A stretch of 47,382 bases of DNA from Acetobacteraceae bacterium (GCA_027487385.1 JAIYDS010000290.1:1-47382), one strand, 5' to 3'. Numbered from the stretch's first letter, positions 23,597-32,093 are shown. A program made the numbers and translations. Notes: generated by a model not told the origin, from the sequence alone.

Positions 23597-24646
23597 ATGT
23601 CCCTGTTTTCCCCCATCCGCCTCGGTGCGCTGGACCTGCCCAACCGCATCGTCATGGCGCCGATGACGCGCAACCGCACGCCGGGCCAGGTCCCGAACGC
23701 CCTCAACGCCGAATACTATGCGCAGCGCGCGAGCGCCGGGCTGATCGTGACCGAGGGCGTGACCCCCGATGCCTCGGGCCGCGGCTATATCGACATCCCC
23801 GGCCTCTACAACGCAGCCCAGGTCCAGGGTTGGCGCCAGGTGGCGGAGGCGGTGCACGCCAAGGGCGGGCATATCTTCGTGCAGCTCATGCACACGGGCC
23901 GTATCTCGCATCCGGATTTCCTGGATGGCGCGCAGCCCGTGGCCCCCTCGGCCATCGCTGCCCCGGGCGAGATCTACACCCATGCCGGCATGAAGCCCCA
24001 TGGCACGCCCCGCGCGCTGGAGGCCGCCGAAATCCCCGCCCTGATCGCGACCTATGGCCGTGCCGCGACGCTCGCGCGCGAAGCCGGGCTGGATGGCGTG
24101 GAGGTGCATGGCGCCAATGGCTATCTGCCCAGCCAATTCCTCGCCCCCAATGTGAACCAGCGCCAGGATGAATGGGGCGGGTCGCTCGAGAATCGCGCGC
24201 GCTTCCTGCTGGGGGCCGTGGATTCGGCGGTGGCGGCGATCGGCGCCGACCGTGTCGGCGTGCGGCTCTCGCCCGGCGGCGTCTTCAACGACATCCAGGA
24301 CCCCGAGGCGCCCGCGACCTTCGCTTATGTCGCGGGCGAGCTGGCGAAGCGCAACCTGGCCTATCTGCACGTCTTCAACACCAATCCGGGCTTCGACGTG
24401 GCCGCGCTGATGCGCGCAAACTACAAGGGCACGCTGATCCTGAATGGTGGCTATGACCGCGCCCGTGCCGAGGCCGACATCGCCTCGGGCCTTGCGGATC
24501 TGGTGGCCTTCGGCGTGCCCTTCCTGGCCAATCCGGACCTGCCGGCCCGCCTGGCCCAGGGCGCCGCCCTGAACGCCCCCGACCAAGGCACCTTCTACGG
24601 CGGCGGCGCGAAAGGCTACACGGACTACCCCGTGCTGGCGGGCTGA
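23597..24646 (+). CDS. Old Yellow Enzyme family alkene reductase (NemA-like)
   Basis: This FMN-dependent, NADPH-using ene-reductase (349 residues) reduces activated C=C bonds or nitro groups in the cytoplasm. Family features in order: 'LPNRIVMAPMTRNR', 'GLIVTEGV', 'HIFVQLMHTGRI', the substrate-binding 'EVHGANGYLPSQFL', 'RVGVRLSPGG' and 'YTDYPVL' at the C-terminus. The ATG at 23597 has GGAG upstream and starts the conserved 'MSLFSPIRLGAL'. An in-frame ATG at 23522 has an almost perfect ribosome-binding site (GGAGGTGA, 4 bases away) and would add 25 residues. The physiological substrate is unknown; a LysR/TetR regulator is not adjacent. Confidence 0.9.
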   Translation: MSLFSPIRLGALDLPNRIVMAPMTRNRTPGQVPNALNAEYYAQRASAGLIVTEGVTPDASGRGYIDIPGLYNAAQVQGWRQVAEAVHAKGGHIFVQLMHTGRISHPDFLDGAQPVAPSAIAAPGEIYTHAGMKPHGTPRALEAAEIPALIATYGRAATLAREAGLDGVEVHGANGYLPSQFLAPNVNQRQDEWGGSLENRARFLLGAVDSAVAAIGADRVGVRLSPGGVFNDIQDPEAPATFAYVAGELAKRNLAYLHVFNTNPGFDVAALMRANYKGTLILNGGYDRARAEADIASGLADLVAFGVPFLANPDLPARLAQGAALNAPDQGTFYGGGAKGYTDYPVLAG

Positions 24647-24650
24647 TGGC

Positions 24651-24697
24651 TTGGGGTCCGGGGCCTCTCGGCCCCGGCCGCCGGAGGCCCTTTTTCG
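24651..24697 (+). terminator. Intergenic repeat acting as terminator (R3, reverse orientation)
   Basis: The repeat core lies at 24670-24689 in minus orientation, 24 bases after the ene-reductase stop. Its hairpin (CGGGGCC-GAGA-GGCCCCG on the minus strand) is followed on the plus strand by five T residues and further T-rich sequence, a convincing Rho-independent terminator for the ene-reductase gene. Confidence 0.75.
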
Positions 24698-24747
24698 TTT
24701 TCTTCGCACATGCCTTACCCTCCGGAAAACCTCCGGAGGAACCTCCC

Positions 24748-25893
24748 ATGCTCGCCCCCCTCTCCCAGGCGCATCTGCCCGATGGCGTGCGTGCCCGCCA
24801 CATCCCCCATGTGAACGGGCTGCGCATGCATGTCCTGGAGGCGGGCGAGGCCGGGCGCCCTTTGCTTCTGCTGCTCCATGGCTTCCCGGAGTTGGCCTAT
24901 TCCTGGCGCAACATCATGGTTCCCCTGGCGGAGCTGGGTTACCACGTCGTCGCCCCCGACCAGCGCGGCTATGGCCGCACCGAAGGCCCCATCCCGGTCT
25001 ATGACGAGGACCTGACGCCCTATCGCCCGCTCGGCTATGTGCGGGATGCCTTGGCCCTGGTGGCGGCGCTGGGCCACACCGAGGTCGCTTGCGTCATCGG
25101 CCATGATTTCGGCGCGCCGGTGGCCGGCAATGCGGCACTGACGCGGCCCGACGTGTTCCGCCGCGTGGTGATGATGAGCGCCCCCTATGGCGGCCCGCGC
25201 GCCTGGCCGCTGGGCGAGCAGAGTGCGCCGGAGGGGCTGGCCGGCCTCGCCTCGCCCGCGCTGCATGAGGCGCTGGCGCGGCTCGATCCGCCACGGCGCC
25301 ACTACCAATGGTTCTACTCGACGCGCGAGGCGGATGCCGACATGCATCACGCGCCGCAGGGCCTGCACGCTTTCCTGCGCGCCTATTACCACCACAAGAG
25401 CGCCGATTGGGCCGCCAACAAGCCCCATCCGCTGGGCGCCTTTACCGCCGAGGCTCTGGCGGTGATGCCGACCTACTACATCATGCCCGCGGGCATCGGC
25501 ATGGCCGAGACGGTGGCGGCCGAAATGCCCGACGCCGCCACCATCGCCGCCAACACCTGGCTGCCGGAGGCCGCACTCGCCGTCTATGCCGAGGAGTATG
25601 GCCGCACCGGCTTCCAGGGCGGGCTGCAATCCTATCGCTGCACGACGAGCGGCCAGGCGGCGGCGGAGATGCGCCTCTTTGCCGGGCGGGGTATCGAGGT
25701 GCCCGCCTGCTTCATCGCCGGCGCCAGCGATTGGGGCATCCACCAGAAGCCGGGCGAATTCGAGCTGATGCAGGGGCACGGCTGCCGGGATTTGCGCGGC
25801 TGCCATCTGGTGCCGGGCGCGGGCCATTGGGTGCAGCAGGAACAGGCGGGCGAGGTGGTCGGGCTGATCCGGAACTTCCTGCGGGCCGGCTGA
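24748..25893 (+). CDS. Alpha/beta-hydrolase, epoxide-hydrolase-like
   Basis: The 381-residue cytoplasmic alpha/beta-hydrolase has an oxyanion loop 'LLHGFPELAYSWRN', 'APDQRGYGRTEGP' and the nucleophile elbow G-H-D-F-G ('CVIGHDFGAPVAG'). The Asp nucleophile is typical of epoxide hydrolases and haloalkane dehalogenases. 'IAGASDWGI' is the probable acid and 'GAGHWVQQEQ' carries the base His. A long lid domain contains 'HYQWFYSTREAD' and other aromatic residues. It would open an epoxide, or less likely a haloalkane, substrate. ATG 24748 is preceded by CCGGAGGA; the frame is open upstream through the repeat R3, but that is not coding. It appears monocistronic. Confidence 0.85.
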   Translation: MLAPLSQAHLPDGVRARHIPHVNGLRMHVLEAGEAGRPLLLLLHGFPELAYSWRNIMVPLAELGYHVVAPDQRGYGRTEGPIPVYDEDLTPYRPLGYVRDALALVAALGHTEVACVIGHDFGAPVAGNAALTRPDVFRRVVMMSAPYGGPRAWPLGEQSAPEGLAGLASPALHEALARLDPPRRHYQWFYSTREADADMHHAPQGLHAFLRAYYHHKSADWAANKPHPLGAFTAEALAVMPTYYIMPAGIGMAETVAAEMPDAATIAANTWLPEAALAVYAEEYGRTGFQGGLQSYRCTTSGQAAAEMRLFAGRGIEVPACFIAGASDWGIHQKPGEFELMQGHGCRDLRGCHLVPGAGHWVQQEQAGEVVGLIRNFLRAG

Positions 25894-25918
25894 AAAGCCC
25901 GGCTCAGGCCTGAATGAG

Positions 25919-25947
25919 TTGTCACCCAACGCACGACGCGATAATCT
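25919..25947 (+). promoter_or_regulatory. Sigma70-like promoter in a local AT-rich island
   Basis: TTGTCA (25919-25924, 5 of 6 to the -35 consensus) is followed after exactly 17 bases by TAATCT (25942-25947); GATAAT at 25940-25945 is an alternative -10 with a 15-base spacer. A short palindrome ATCTTA-AAAA-TAAGAT (25944-25959) overlaps the presumed start point. The AT-richness is striking against the GC-rich surroundings. Confidence 0.45.
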
Positions 25948-25991
25948 TAAAAATAAGATGCGCACAAAAAAAGTGTGGGGGACATCCTTTC

Positions 25992-26753
25992 GTGGCAACA
26001 CTCATCATCTGGAACAACCACATGTATCCCGGCAACAGCTATCCGGGGCATGCCGCACTGAACATCACCGACGATTGGACGAAGAACGCCCAATCCTCCT
26101 GTTATGTGAGCTGGTGGCCGGATGATGGCGAGAAGCTGAAGCCGCGCGCCTCCCCCCAGCTCAACATCTCGCAGGACTTGGCGCTGGAGGGCTATGCGCC
26201 GGACCACATCCTGCACATCCCCAATATGCTGCGCGGCCGGATGATGTCCAAATGGGCGGCCATCAGCAATGATCCATCCAAGGTCTATCGCTTCTACCGG
26301 CAGAATTGCTCGACCATCGTGGCCCAGGTGATGAAGGAGGGCTCGCAGCTCGGCTCCGCCATGCAGCGCAACAACCTGATCTGGACGCCGCTGAAATGCC
26401 TGCGCCTGGGCCAGGCCATGGGCGGCGTCGAGTTGCGGTGGGACAGGTTCCTCGATCAGCTCAGCAAGTCGGGCTATCTGAGCCGCTCCGACGTGGCCGT
26501 GCTGATCAACCTCCTCAAGCGCGATGCCAAGCATGGCAGGAATGCCACCGGCAATAGCTACTTCTATGCCCAGGGCAGGAAGGTGAACGACAAGCCGATT
26601 CTGCAATGGCAGGGGCACCAGGCGGGCAAGTTCCGGCCCGGCGCCACGCTGTTCGAGTCCTGTGAGGGCTCCCTGCTCTCGATCAGCAAGATCGACTCGA
26701 TCACCGACGAGGGCGCAACGGTCACCCCCATCATCGACAACAAGCGGGTCTGA
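25992..26753 (+). CDS. Putative permuted papain-like (NlpC/P60 or LRAT-type) enzyme
   Basis: No precise family is recognised. The 253-residue protein has a 'YPGHAALNI' strand with His20, then 'CYVSWWPDDG', then 'YRFYRQNCSTIVAQVMKEG' with Cys106. His before Cys is the order seen in circularly permuted papain folds (LRAT, YiiX and related amidases or acyltransferases); 'GHA.L.I...SWWP...NCS..V' is a motif I associate with hypothetical and effector-like proteins. No signal peptide or membrane segment is seen. GTG at 25992 is chosen because GGGGGA lies upstream and the conserved part starts there; an ATG-type frame opening at 25914 would overlap the promoter. The AT-rich upstream island suggests independent control and perhaps recent acquisition. 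Confidence 0.5.
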   Translation: MATLIIWNNHMYPGNSYPGHAALNITDDWTKNAQSSCYVSWWPDDGEKLKPRASPQLNISQDLALEGYAPDHILHIPNMLRGRMMSKWAAISNDPSKVYRFYRQNCSTIVAQVMKEGSQLGSAMQRNNLIWTPLKCLRLGQAMGGVELRWDRFLDQLSKSGYLSRSDVAVLINLLKRDAKHGRNATGNSYFYAQGRKVNDKPILQWQGHQAGKFRPGATLFESCEGSLLSISKIDSITDEGATVTPIIDNKRV

Positions 26754-26908
26754 CGCGCCAGCGCCCGCCTCGACAACCCTGCGGATTGGTCGTGGACTTC
26801 CCGCATCATCGGCACTGTGGATGACCGCCGTCACCAAAGCGTCTCCGAACCGACGCATCACCGCATCACGCGAGGGCTAAGCGCGGCCTCCTGAATTCGG
26901 GAGAGCCC

Positions 26909-28438
26909 ATGTCCGCGCGCCGCAATGTCCTGCTCATCGTCGTGGATCAATGGCGGGCGGATTTCGTCCCCGCCCTGGGCGCCGGCTTCCTGCGCACGCC
27001 GAACCTGGACCGGCTCTGCCGCGCGGGCGTGACCTTCCGCAACCACGTCACCACCGCCGTGCCCTGCGGGCCGGCGCGCGCCAGCCTGCTGACCGGCCTC
27101 TACCTGATGAACCACCGCGCCGTGCAGAACACGGTGCCGCTGGATGCGCGCCACGCCAATCTCGGCAAGGCGCTGCGCCTGATCGGCTATGACCCGGCGC
27201 TGATCGGCTACACCACCACCACGCCCGATCCGCGCACCACCGGCCCGAAAGACCCCCGCTTCACCACGCTGGGCGATCTGATGGACGGGTTCCGCAGCGT
27301 CGGCGCCTTCGAGCCCTCGATGGATGGGTATTTCGGCTGGCTCGCCCAGAAGGGCTACACACTGCCGGAGCGCCGCCAGGATGTCTGGCTGCCGGAAGGC
27401 GAGGATGCGGTCCCCGGCGCCACGGACCGCCCCGCGCGCCTGCCCGCGCATCTCACCGACAGCGCCTATTTCACCGAACGCGCGCTCACTTACCTGAAGG
27501 GGAAGGGCGAGAAGCCCTGGTTCCTGCATCTCGGCTATTACCGCCCGCACCCGCCCTTCGTCGCCGCCGCGCCCTATCACGCGATGTATCGGCCGGAGGA
27601 CATGCCGAGGCCGATCCGCGCCGAGAGCCCCGAGGCCGAGGGCCGCCAGCATCCCATGCTCGGCTACTACCTCGAAAAGATCCGCCAGGCCTCCTTCTTC
27701 GAGCGCGCCGAGGGTTACGCCGCCAGCATGGAGGCCGCCGAAATCCAGCAGATGCGCGCCACCTATGCCGGCATGATCTCCGAGGTGGATGACCAGCTGG
27801 GCCAGGTCTTCGCGCATCTCGACGCGACGGGGCAGTGGGACAACACGCTGATCATCTTCACCAGCGACCATGGCGAGCAGTTGGGCGATCACCACCTGCT
27901 CGGCAAGCTCGGCTATTACGATGAGAGCTTCCGCATCCCGCTCGTCATCAAGGACCCCGACGCGCCCGAGCAGGCCGGCCGCATCGAAGATGGCTTCACC
28001 GAAAGCGTGGATGTGATGCCGACCATCCTGGGCTGGCTCGGCGGCACCGCGCCCCGCGCCTGCGATGGGCGCTCGCTGCTGCCGCTGCTGCATGGCACGC
28101 GGCCCGCGGATTGGCGGACGCACCTGACCTACGAATACGACTTCCGCGACATCTTCTACAGCCAGCCCGAGACGGGCCTTGGTCTCGGCATGGATGAGTG
28201 CTCGCTGATGGTGGTGCAGGATGCGCGGTGGAAATATGTGCATTTCGCCGCCCTGCCGCCGCTGCTCTTCGACCTGGAAGCGGACCCGCACCAGTTCACG
28301 AACCTGGCCGAAGACCCTGCACATGCGCCGGTGCGGGCGATGATGGCCGAACGCGCCCTCTCCCATCGCCTGCGCCATGCCGAGCGCACGCTGACGCATT
28401 TCCGTGCCACCCCCGAAGGCCTGGAGGCCCGCTCATGA
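26909..28438 (+). CDS. pehA: Phosphonate monoester hydrolase / sulfatase-superfamily enzyme
   Basis: The 509-residue cytoplasmic enzyme is an alkaline-phosphatase-superfamily hydrolase closely resembling Rhizobium and Burkholderia phosphonate monoester hydrolases. It has 'NVLLIVVDQWRADF' (metal Asp13) and the formylglycine signature C-x-P-x-R as 'VPCGPARASLLTGLY' (Cys53). 'GYTTTTPDPRTT', 'IFTSDHGEQLGDHHLLGK' (distal metal ligands) and 'RTLTHFRATPEGL' follow. Cys53 must be converted to formylglycine by a maturation enzyme, which is not in the window. It cleaves phosphonate monoesters and, promiscuously, phosphodiesters and sulfate esters. Its stop overlaps the start of an ABC binding-protein gene (ATGA), suggesting that its substrate is imported by that system. 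Confidence 0.85.
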   Translation: MSARRNVLLIVVDQWRADFVPALGAGFLRTPNLDRLCRAGVTFRNHVTTAVPCGPARASLLTGLYLMNHRAVQNTVPLDARHANLGKALRLIGYDPALIGYTTTTPDPRTTGPKDPRFTTLGDLMDGFRSVGAFEPSMDGYFGWLAQKGYTLPERRQDVWLPEGEDAVPGATDRPARLPAHLTDSAYFTERALTYLKGKGEKPWFLHLGYYRPHPPFVAAAPYHAMYRPEDMPRPIRAESPEAEGRQHPMLGYYLEKIRQASFFERAEGYAASMEAAEIQQMRATYAGMISEVDDQLGQVFAHLDATGQWDNTLIIFTSDHGEQLGDHHLLGKLGYYDESFRIPLVIKDPDAPEQAGRIEDGFTESVDVMPTILGWLGGTAPRACDGRSLLPLLHGTRPADWRTHLTYEYDFRDIFYSQPETGLGLGMDECSLMVVQDARWKYVHFAALPPLLFDLEADPHQFTNLAEDPAHAPVRAMMAERALSHRLRHAERTLTHFRATPEGLEARS

Positions 28439-30231
28439 TCAACCGTCGCTCCACCCTGGCGCTCGGCGCCACCGCCGTGCTGGCGAGCCCCGCGCTCGGC
28501 CAATCCGACCAGCGCCCCTCCATCACCGTCGCGGTGCAGAAAATCTCCAACACCAACACGCTGGAGACGCTGCGCGAGCAATCCAATGTCGGCAGCCGCA
28601 CCTTCACCTCCTATGGCGAAACGCTGATCGAGGTGGATTGGATTGGCGATCTCTCGCTGCGCCCCATGCTGGCGGAATCCTGGCGCCGCGTGGATGGCCG
28701 CACCGTGGAACTCAGCCTGCGCCGCGGCGTGCGCTTCCATGACGGGCGCGAGATGACAGCGGAAGATGTGGTCTTCGCCTATGGGCCGGAGCGCATGGGC
28801 TGGGGCATGTCACTGGACCAGGCGCGGAACCTCTTCGGCGCCATCCCGGGCCAGACGCAAAGCCGCAACCCACCCGCCGAGGCGCTGGCCATCGCCCGCC
28901 GCGGCTTCCCCGCCTTCGAGAAGGTGGAGGCCGTCAATTCCCACACGGTGCGCTTCATCAACCGCGTGGACGACGTGACGCTGGAAGGCCGCATCAGCCG
29001 CAACATCGGCATGGTGGTCTCGCCCGCCGCCTTCCAGGCCGCGAACAACTGGCTGGAATATGCGCGCCGCCCCATCGGCACCGGCCCCTATCGCGTGGGC
29101 GAATATCGCCCGGACCATTCGCTGATCCTGGAATCGCATGACGACTACTGGGGCGGCCTGCCGCCGCTGCGCCGCATCCGTTTCCTGGAAGTGCCGGAGG
29201 TCTCGTCGCGCATCAACATGCTGATCTCCGGCGAGGCGGATTTCGCGACCGACATCCCGCCCGACCAGATCCGCACCGTCGAGCGCAGCGCTCGGCATGA
29301 GGTGGTGGGCGGGCCCATCATGAATCACCGCCTCACCTGCTTCGACAAGAACCACCCCGTGCTGCGCGATGCGCGCGTGCGCCGCGCCTTCACCCACAGC
29401 ATTGACCGCCGGATGATCGTGGACGGGCTCTGGGCCAGCCGCGCGCCCATCCCGCGCGGGCTGCAATTCGATTTCTACGGCGCCATGCTGCAACGCGACT
29501 GGGAAGCACCGCGCTTCGACCCCGCCGAGGCCCGCCGCCTGCTGCGCGAGGCCGGCTATCGCGGCGAGCCCATCCCCTATCGCCTGCTGTCGAACTACTA
29601 CACCAATCAGGTGAGCACGGCGCAGGTGCTGGTCGAGGGCTGGCGCCAGGTCGGGCTGAACGTCGTCATCGAGATGCGCGAGAATTTCCCGCAGGTGCTC
29701 TCGCGCGAGGGGCAGCGCGGCGTGCGCGACTGGTCCAATTCGGCGAGCTTCAATGACCCCGTCTCCTCGCTCGTCGCGCAGCATGGGCCGGATGGCCAGC
29801 AATGGCAGATCGGCGAATGGCAGAATGAGGAATTCGGCACGCTCTCGCGCCTGCTGGAAACTTCGACCGATCACGAGCAGCGCCGCCGCACCTTCCGCCG
29901 CATGCTGGAGATCGCCGAGCGCGAGGACCCGGCCTTCAGCGTGCTGCACCAGTCGGTGAACCTGACGGCGAAGCGGCGCGACATCCGCTGGCGCGCCGGC
30001 CAGTCCTTCGGGATGGATTTCCGCGCGCGCAACTGGGGTGTCACCTCCTCATCCGCCTGCGCGACCTCACGGTCAGCTTCAGCGGTGTTCCGGCCCTGCG
30101 CGGCGTCTCGCTCGACGTCGCGAAGGGCGAGGCGGTGGCGATGGTGGGCGAGAGCGGCTGCGGGAAATCCGTCACCTGGCTCGCAGCGCTGGGCCTGCTG
30201 CCGGGCAAGGCGCAGGTCACCGGCTCTGTGA
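28435..30231 (+). CDS. ABC transporter family-5 solute-binding protein with aberrant C-terminal tail
   Basis: The periplasmic peptide/opine/nickel-type binding protein starts with a twin-arginine-containing signal (MINRRSTLALGATAVL to 'PALGQS'). Family-5 features follow: 'LSLRRGVRFHDGREMTAEDVVFAY', 'PIGTGPYRVGEY', 'DPAEARRLLREAGY'. About 534 residues, the usual length, end at 'DFRARNWG' (about 30037). The frame then runs on for about 64 Arg/Ala/Ser-rich residues that are the ATPase gene read in the wrong frame. The stop codon expected here is missing, so the true protein probably ends near 30040 and the tail is an artefact of a mutation or sequencing error. It is coupled to the preceding pehA by ATGA. 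Confidence 0.82.
   Translation: MINRRSTLALGATAVLASPALGQSDQRPSITVAVQKISNTNTLETLREQSNVGSRTFTSYGETLIEVDWIGDLSLRPMLAESWRRVDGRTVELSLRRGVRFHDGREMTAEDVVFAYGPERMGWGMSLDQARNLFGAIPGQTQSRNPPAEALAIARRGFPAFEKVEAVNSHTVRFINRVDDVTLEGRISRNIGMVVSPAAFQAANNWLEYARRPIGTGPYRVGEYRPDHSLILESHDDYWGGLPPLRRIRFLEVPEVSSRINMLISGEADFATDIPPDQIRTVERSARHEVVGGPIMNHRLTCFDKNHPVLRDARVRRAFTHSIDRRMIVDGLWASRAPIPRGLQFDFYGAMLQRDWEAPRFDPAEARRLLREAGYRGEPIPYRLLSNYYTNQVSTAQVLVEGWRQVGLNVVIEMRENFPQVLSREGQRGVRDWSNSASFNDPVSSLVAQHGPDGQQWQIGEWQNEEFGTLSRLLETSTDHEQRRRTFRRMLEIAEREDPAFSVLHQSVNLTAKRRDIRWRAGQSFGMDFRARNWGVTSSSACATSRSASAVFRPCAASRSTSRRARRWRWWARAAAGNPSPGSQRWACCRARRRSPAL
30042..30134 (+). other. Start-less 5' coding stretch of the first ABC ATPase
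   Basis: In the ATPase frame this stretch reads 'HLLIRLRDLTVSFSGVPALR' and on to '[12 protein letters not shown]', the normal first two beta strands of a DppD/OppD-type ATPase. No ATG, GTG or TTG is in frame here; only CTG codons (30033, 30057, 30096) are available. A GTG at 30038 lies two bases out of frame, and removing one base after it would restore a start. The original start codon appears to be lost. Confidence 0.6.
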
Positions 30232-30989
30232 CCCTGGAGGGCGAGGAATTGCTGGCGGCACCGCCGGCGCGGCTGGACCGCGTGCGCGGCGGCCGTGTCG
30301 CGATCATCTTCCAGGACCCGATGAGCAGCCTGAACCCGGTGCATCGCGTCGGCCGCCAGGTGATGGAGGCGCTGCGGCTGCATCGCGGCCTGGAAGGCAA
30401 CGCGGCACGCGCCGAGGCGCGGCGGCTGTTCGACCAGGTGGGCATTCCCGATCCGGCGCGGCGGCTGGATGCCTATCCGCATGAGATGTCAGGCGGGCAG
30501 AACCAGCGCGTGATGATCGCCATGGCCTTGGCGGGCCAGCCGGAATTGCTGGTGGCGGATGAGCCCACCACGGCGCTGGACGTCACCATCCAGGCGCAGA
30601 TCCTGGAATTGCTGGCGCAGATCCGGCGGGAGACGGGGATGGCGCTGGTGCTGATCAGCCATGACCTCGGCGTGGTGGCGGAGACGGTGGAGCGCGTCTG
30701 CGTGATGTATGCCGGCCGCATCGTGGAAGAGGCTTCCGTCGCGCAGCTCTTTGCCGCCCCTGCGCATCCCTATACGCGCGGGCTGCTGGGCGCGCTGCCG
30801 CCCATCGAGGGCGAGCGACGGCCGCTCACCGCCATTCCGGGCGGGGTGCCCGATCCGCGCGCCATGCCGCCAGGCTGCGCCTTCGCGCCGCGCTGCGCGC
30901 TGCATGGCGCCGAATGCGATGCCGCCTTGCCCGGGCTGCGCGGCGTCGCACCGCTGCACAGCGCCGCCTGTCTGCGCGTGGCGGCATGA
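30135..30989 (+). CDS. ABC transporter ATP-binding protein (DppD/OppD type), 5' end disrupted
   Basis: This energises import of the ligand bound by the preceding protein. Walker A 'GESGCGKS' follows the first usable start codon (GTG 30135) by only a few residues. '[13 protein letters not shown]' is the Q-loop, '[15 protein letters not shown]' the signature and '[12 protein letters not shown]' Walker B. 'LISHDLGVV' is the H-loop, and the oligopeptide-type C-terminal '[14 protein letters not shown]' cysteine motif is present. From GTG 30135 the product is 284 residues and lacks about 30 N-terminal residues that are still encoded upstream in frame. It overlaps the second ATPase by four bases. 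Function depends on whether the 5' lesion is real. Confidence 0.8.
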   Translation: MAMVGESGCGKSVTWLAALGLLPGKAQVTGSVTLEGEELLAAPPARLDRVRGGRVAIIFQDPMSSLNPVHRVGRQVMEALRLHRGLEGNAARAEARRLFDQVGIPDPARRLDAYPHEMSGGQNQRVMIAMALAGQPELLVADEPTTALDVTIQAQILELLAQIRRETGMALVLISHDLGVVAETVERVCVMYAGRIVEEASVAQLFAAPAHPYTRGLLGALPPIEGERRPLTAIPGGVPDPRAMPPGCAFAPRCALHGAECDAALPGLRGVAPLHSAACLRVAA

Positions 30990-31966
30990 GCACGCTGCTG
31001 GAAGCACACGGCCTGGTCCGGCGCTATCACCAGCGCCAGGGCATCCTGGGCCGCCCACGCGAATTGCGCGCGGTGGACGGGCTTTCCCTCACGCTGGAGC
31101 GCGGCCGGACCCTGGGCCTGGTGGGCGAATCCGGCTGCGGCAAATCCACTACCGGGCGCCTGCTGCTCGGCCTCGAAGCGCCGGATGCGGGCGAGGTCCG
31201 CTTCGCCGGCGCGCCCATGCCGCGCCCGGGCAGCGGCGATTGGCGGCGGCTGCGCGCGCGCATGCAGATGGTCTTCCAGGACCCGCTGGGCGCGCTGGAT
31301 CGCCGCCTGCCGGTGGGCCGGCAGATCACCGAGCCGCTGGAGATCCATGGCCGTGGGAACGCCACCGCGCGGCTCGCGGAATTGCTCGACGCCGTGGGGC
31401 TGCGCGCCGAACTCGCCGCGCGCTACCCGCATGAGCTTTCGGGCGGGCAGCGCCAACGCGTGGTGCTGGCCCGTGCGCTGGCCACCGGGCCGGAATTGCT
31501 GGTCTGCGACGAGCCGATCTCGGCGCTGGATGTCTCGATCCAGGCGCAGGTGATGAACCTGCTGGTGGAGCTTCAGGCGCGGCTGGGCCTGACCATGCTC
31601 TTCATCAGCCATGATCTGCGCGCCGTGCGGCAGGTCAGCCATCGCATCGCGGTGATGTATCTGGGCCGCATCGTAGAGGAGGGCGAGCCGGATGCGCTGC
31701 TCAGCGCACCCGCGCATCCTTACGCGCAGGCGCTGGTCTCGGCCATCCCGCATCCCGGCCGCCAGGGCGCGCGCATCCTGCTGAAGGGCGATCCGCCCGA
31801 TCCTTCCGCGCGGCCTTCGGGCTGCGCCTTCCATCCGCGCTGCGCCCAGGCGATGCCGCGCTGCGCCGTGGAATCGCCCGTGCTGCGGCCGCGCGCCGAT
31901 GGCCGGCTCATGGCCTGCCATCTGGAGCAGGCACCGGCGAATGAGAGTGGCTCTCATGAAAATTGA
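30986..31966 (+). CDS. ABC transporter ATP-binding protein (DppF/OppF type)
   Basis: The second ATPase of the heterodimeric pair is 326 residues and complete. It has Walker A 'GESGCGKST', Q-loop 'MVFQDPLGALDRR', signature 'LSGGQRQRVVLARAL', Walker B 'LLVCDEPISALD', H-loop 'FISHDLRAV' and the C-terminal 'CAFHPRCAQAMPRC' motif of peptide-type importers. The start ATG at 30986 overlaps the previous stop (ATGA). The frame is open further upstream, but only as a shadow of the first ATPase. Repeat R4 lies directly after its stop, before the permease genes. Confidence 0.9.
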   Translation: MSTLLEAHGLVRRYHQRQGILGRPRELRAVDGLSLTLERGRTLGLVGESGCGKSTTGRLLLGLEAPDAGEVRFAGAPMPRPGSGDWRRLRARMQMVFQDPLGALDRRLPVGRQITEPLEIHGRGNATARLAELLDAVGLRAELAARYPHELSGGQRQRVVLARALATGPELLVCDEPISALDVSIQAQVMNLLVELQARLGLTMLFISHDLRAVRQVSHRIAVMYLGRIVEEGEPDALLSAPAHPYAQALVSAIPHPGRQGARILLKGDPPDPSARPSGCAFHPRCAQAMPRCAVESPVLRPRADGRLMACHLEQAPANESGSHEN

Positions 31967-31986
31967 TGTGTCTTCGGGCATAAAAA

Positions 31987-32093
31987 AGGAAGAAAAGGGC
32001 CTCCGGCGGCTGGGGCCGGGGCCCCAGACCCCTTTCCTTGACGAATGGGGTCTGGGGCCCACGGCCCCAGCCGCCGGAGGCCTCTTTCTTCCT
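31987..32093. terminator. Inverted pair of the intergenic repeat inside the ABC operon (R4)
   Basis: Two facing copies (cores 31998-32017 plus, 32063-32082 minus) are complementary from the flanking GGAAGAAA through the core, so the whole can fold into a long hairpin ending in a T/C-rich tail. It looks like R1, the bidirectional terminator, yet lies between the ATPase and permease genes of one transporter. The local hairpin loop differs from the other copies (CTGGGGCC-GG-GGCCCCAG in the left arm). Confidence 0.7.

Noticed and set aside
30020..30060. Programmed ribosomal frameshift joining the binding protein and ATPase
   Set aside because: No slippery heptamer followed by a stem is seen, and a fusion of a periplasmic and a cytoplasmic protein would have no function.
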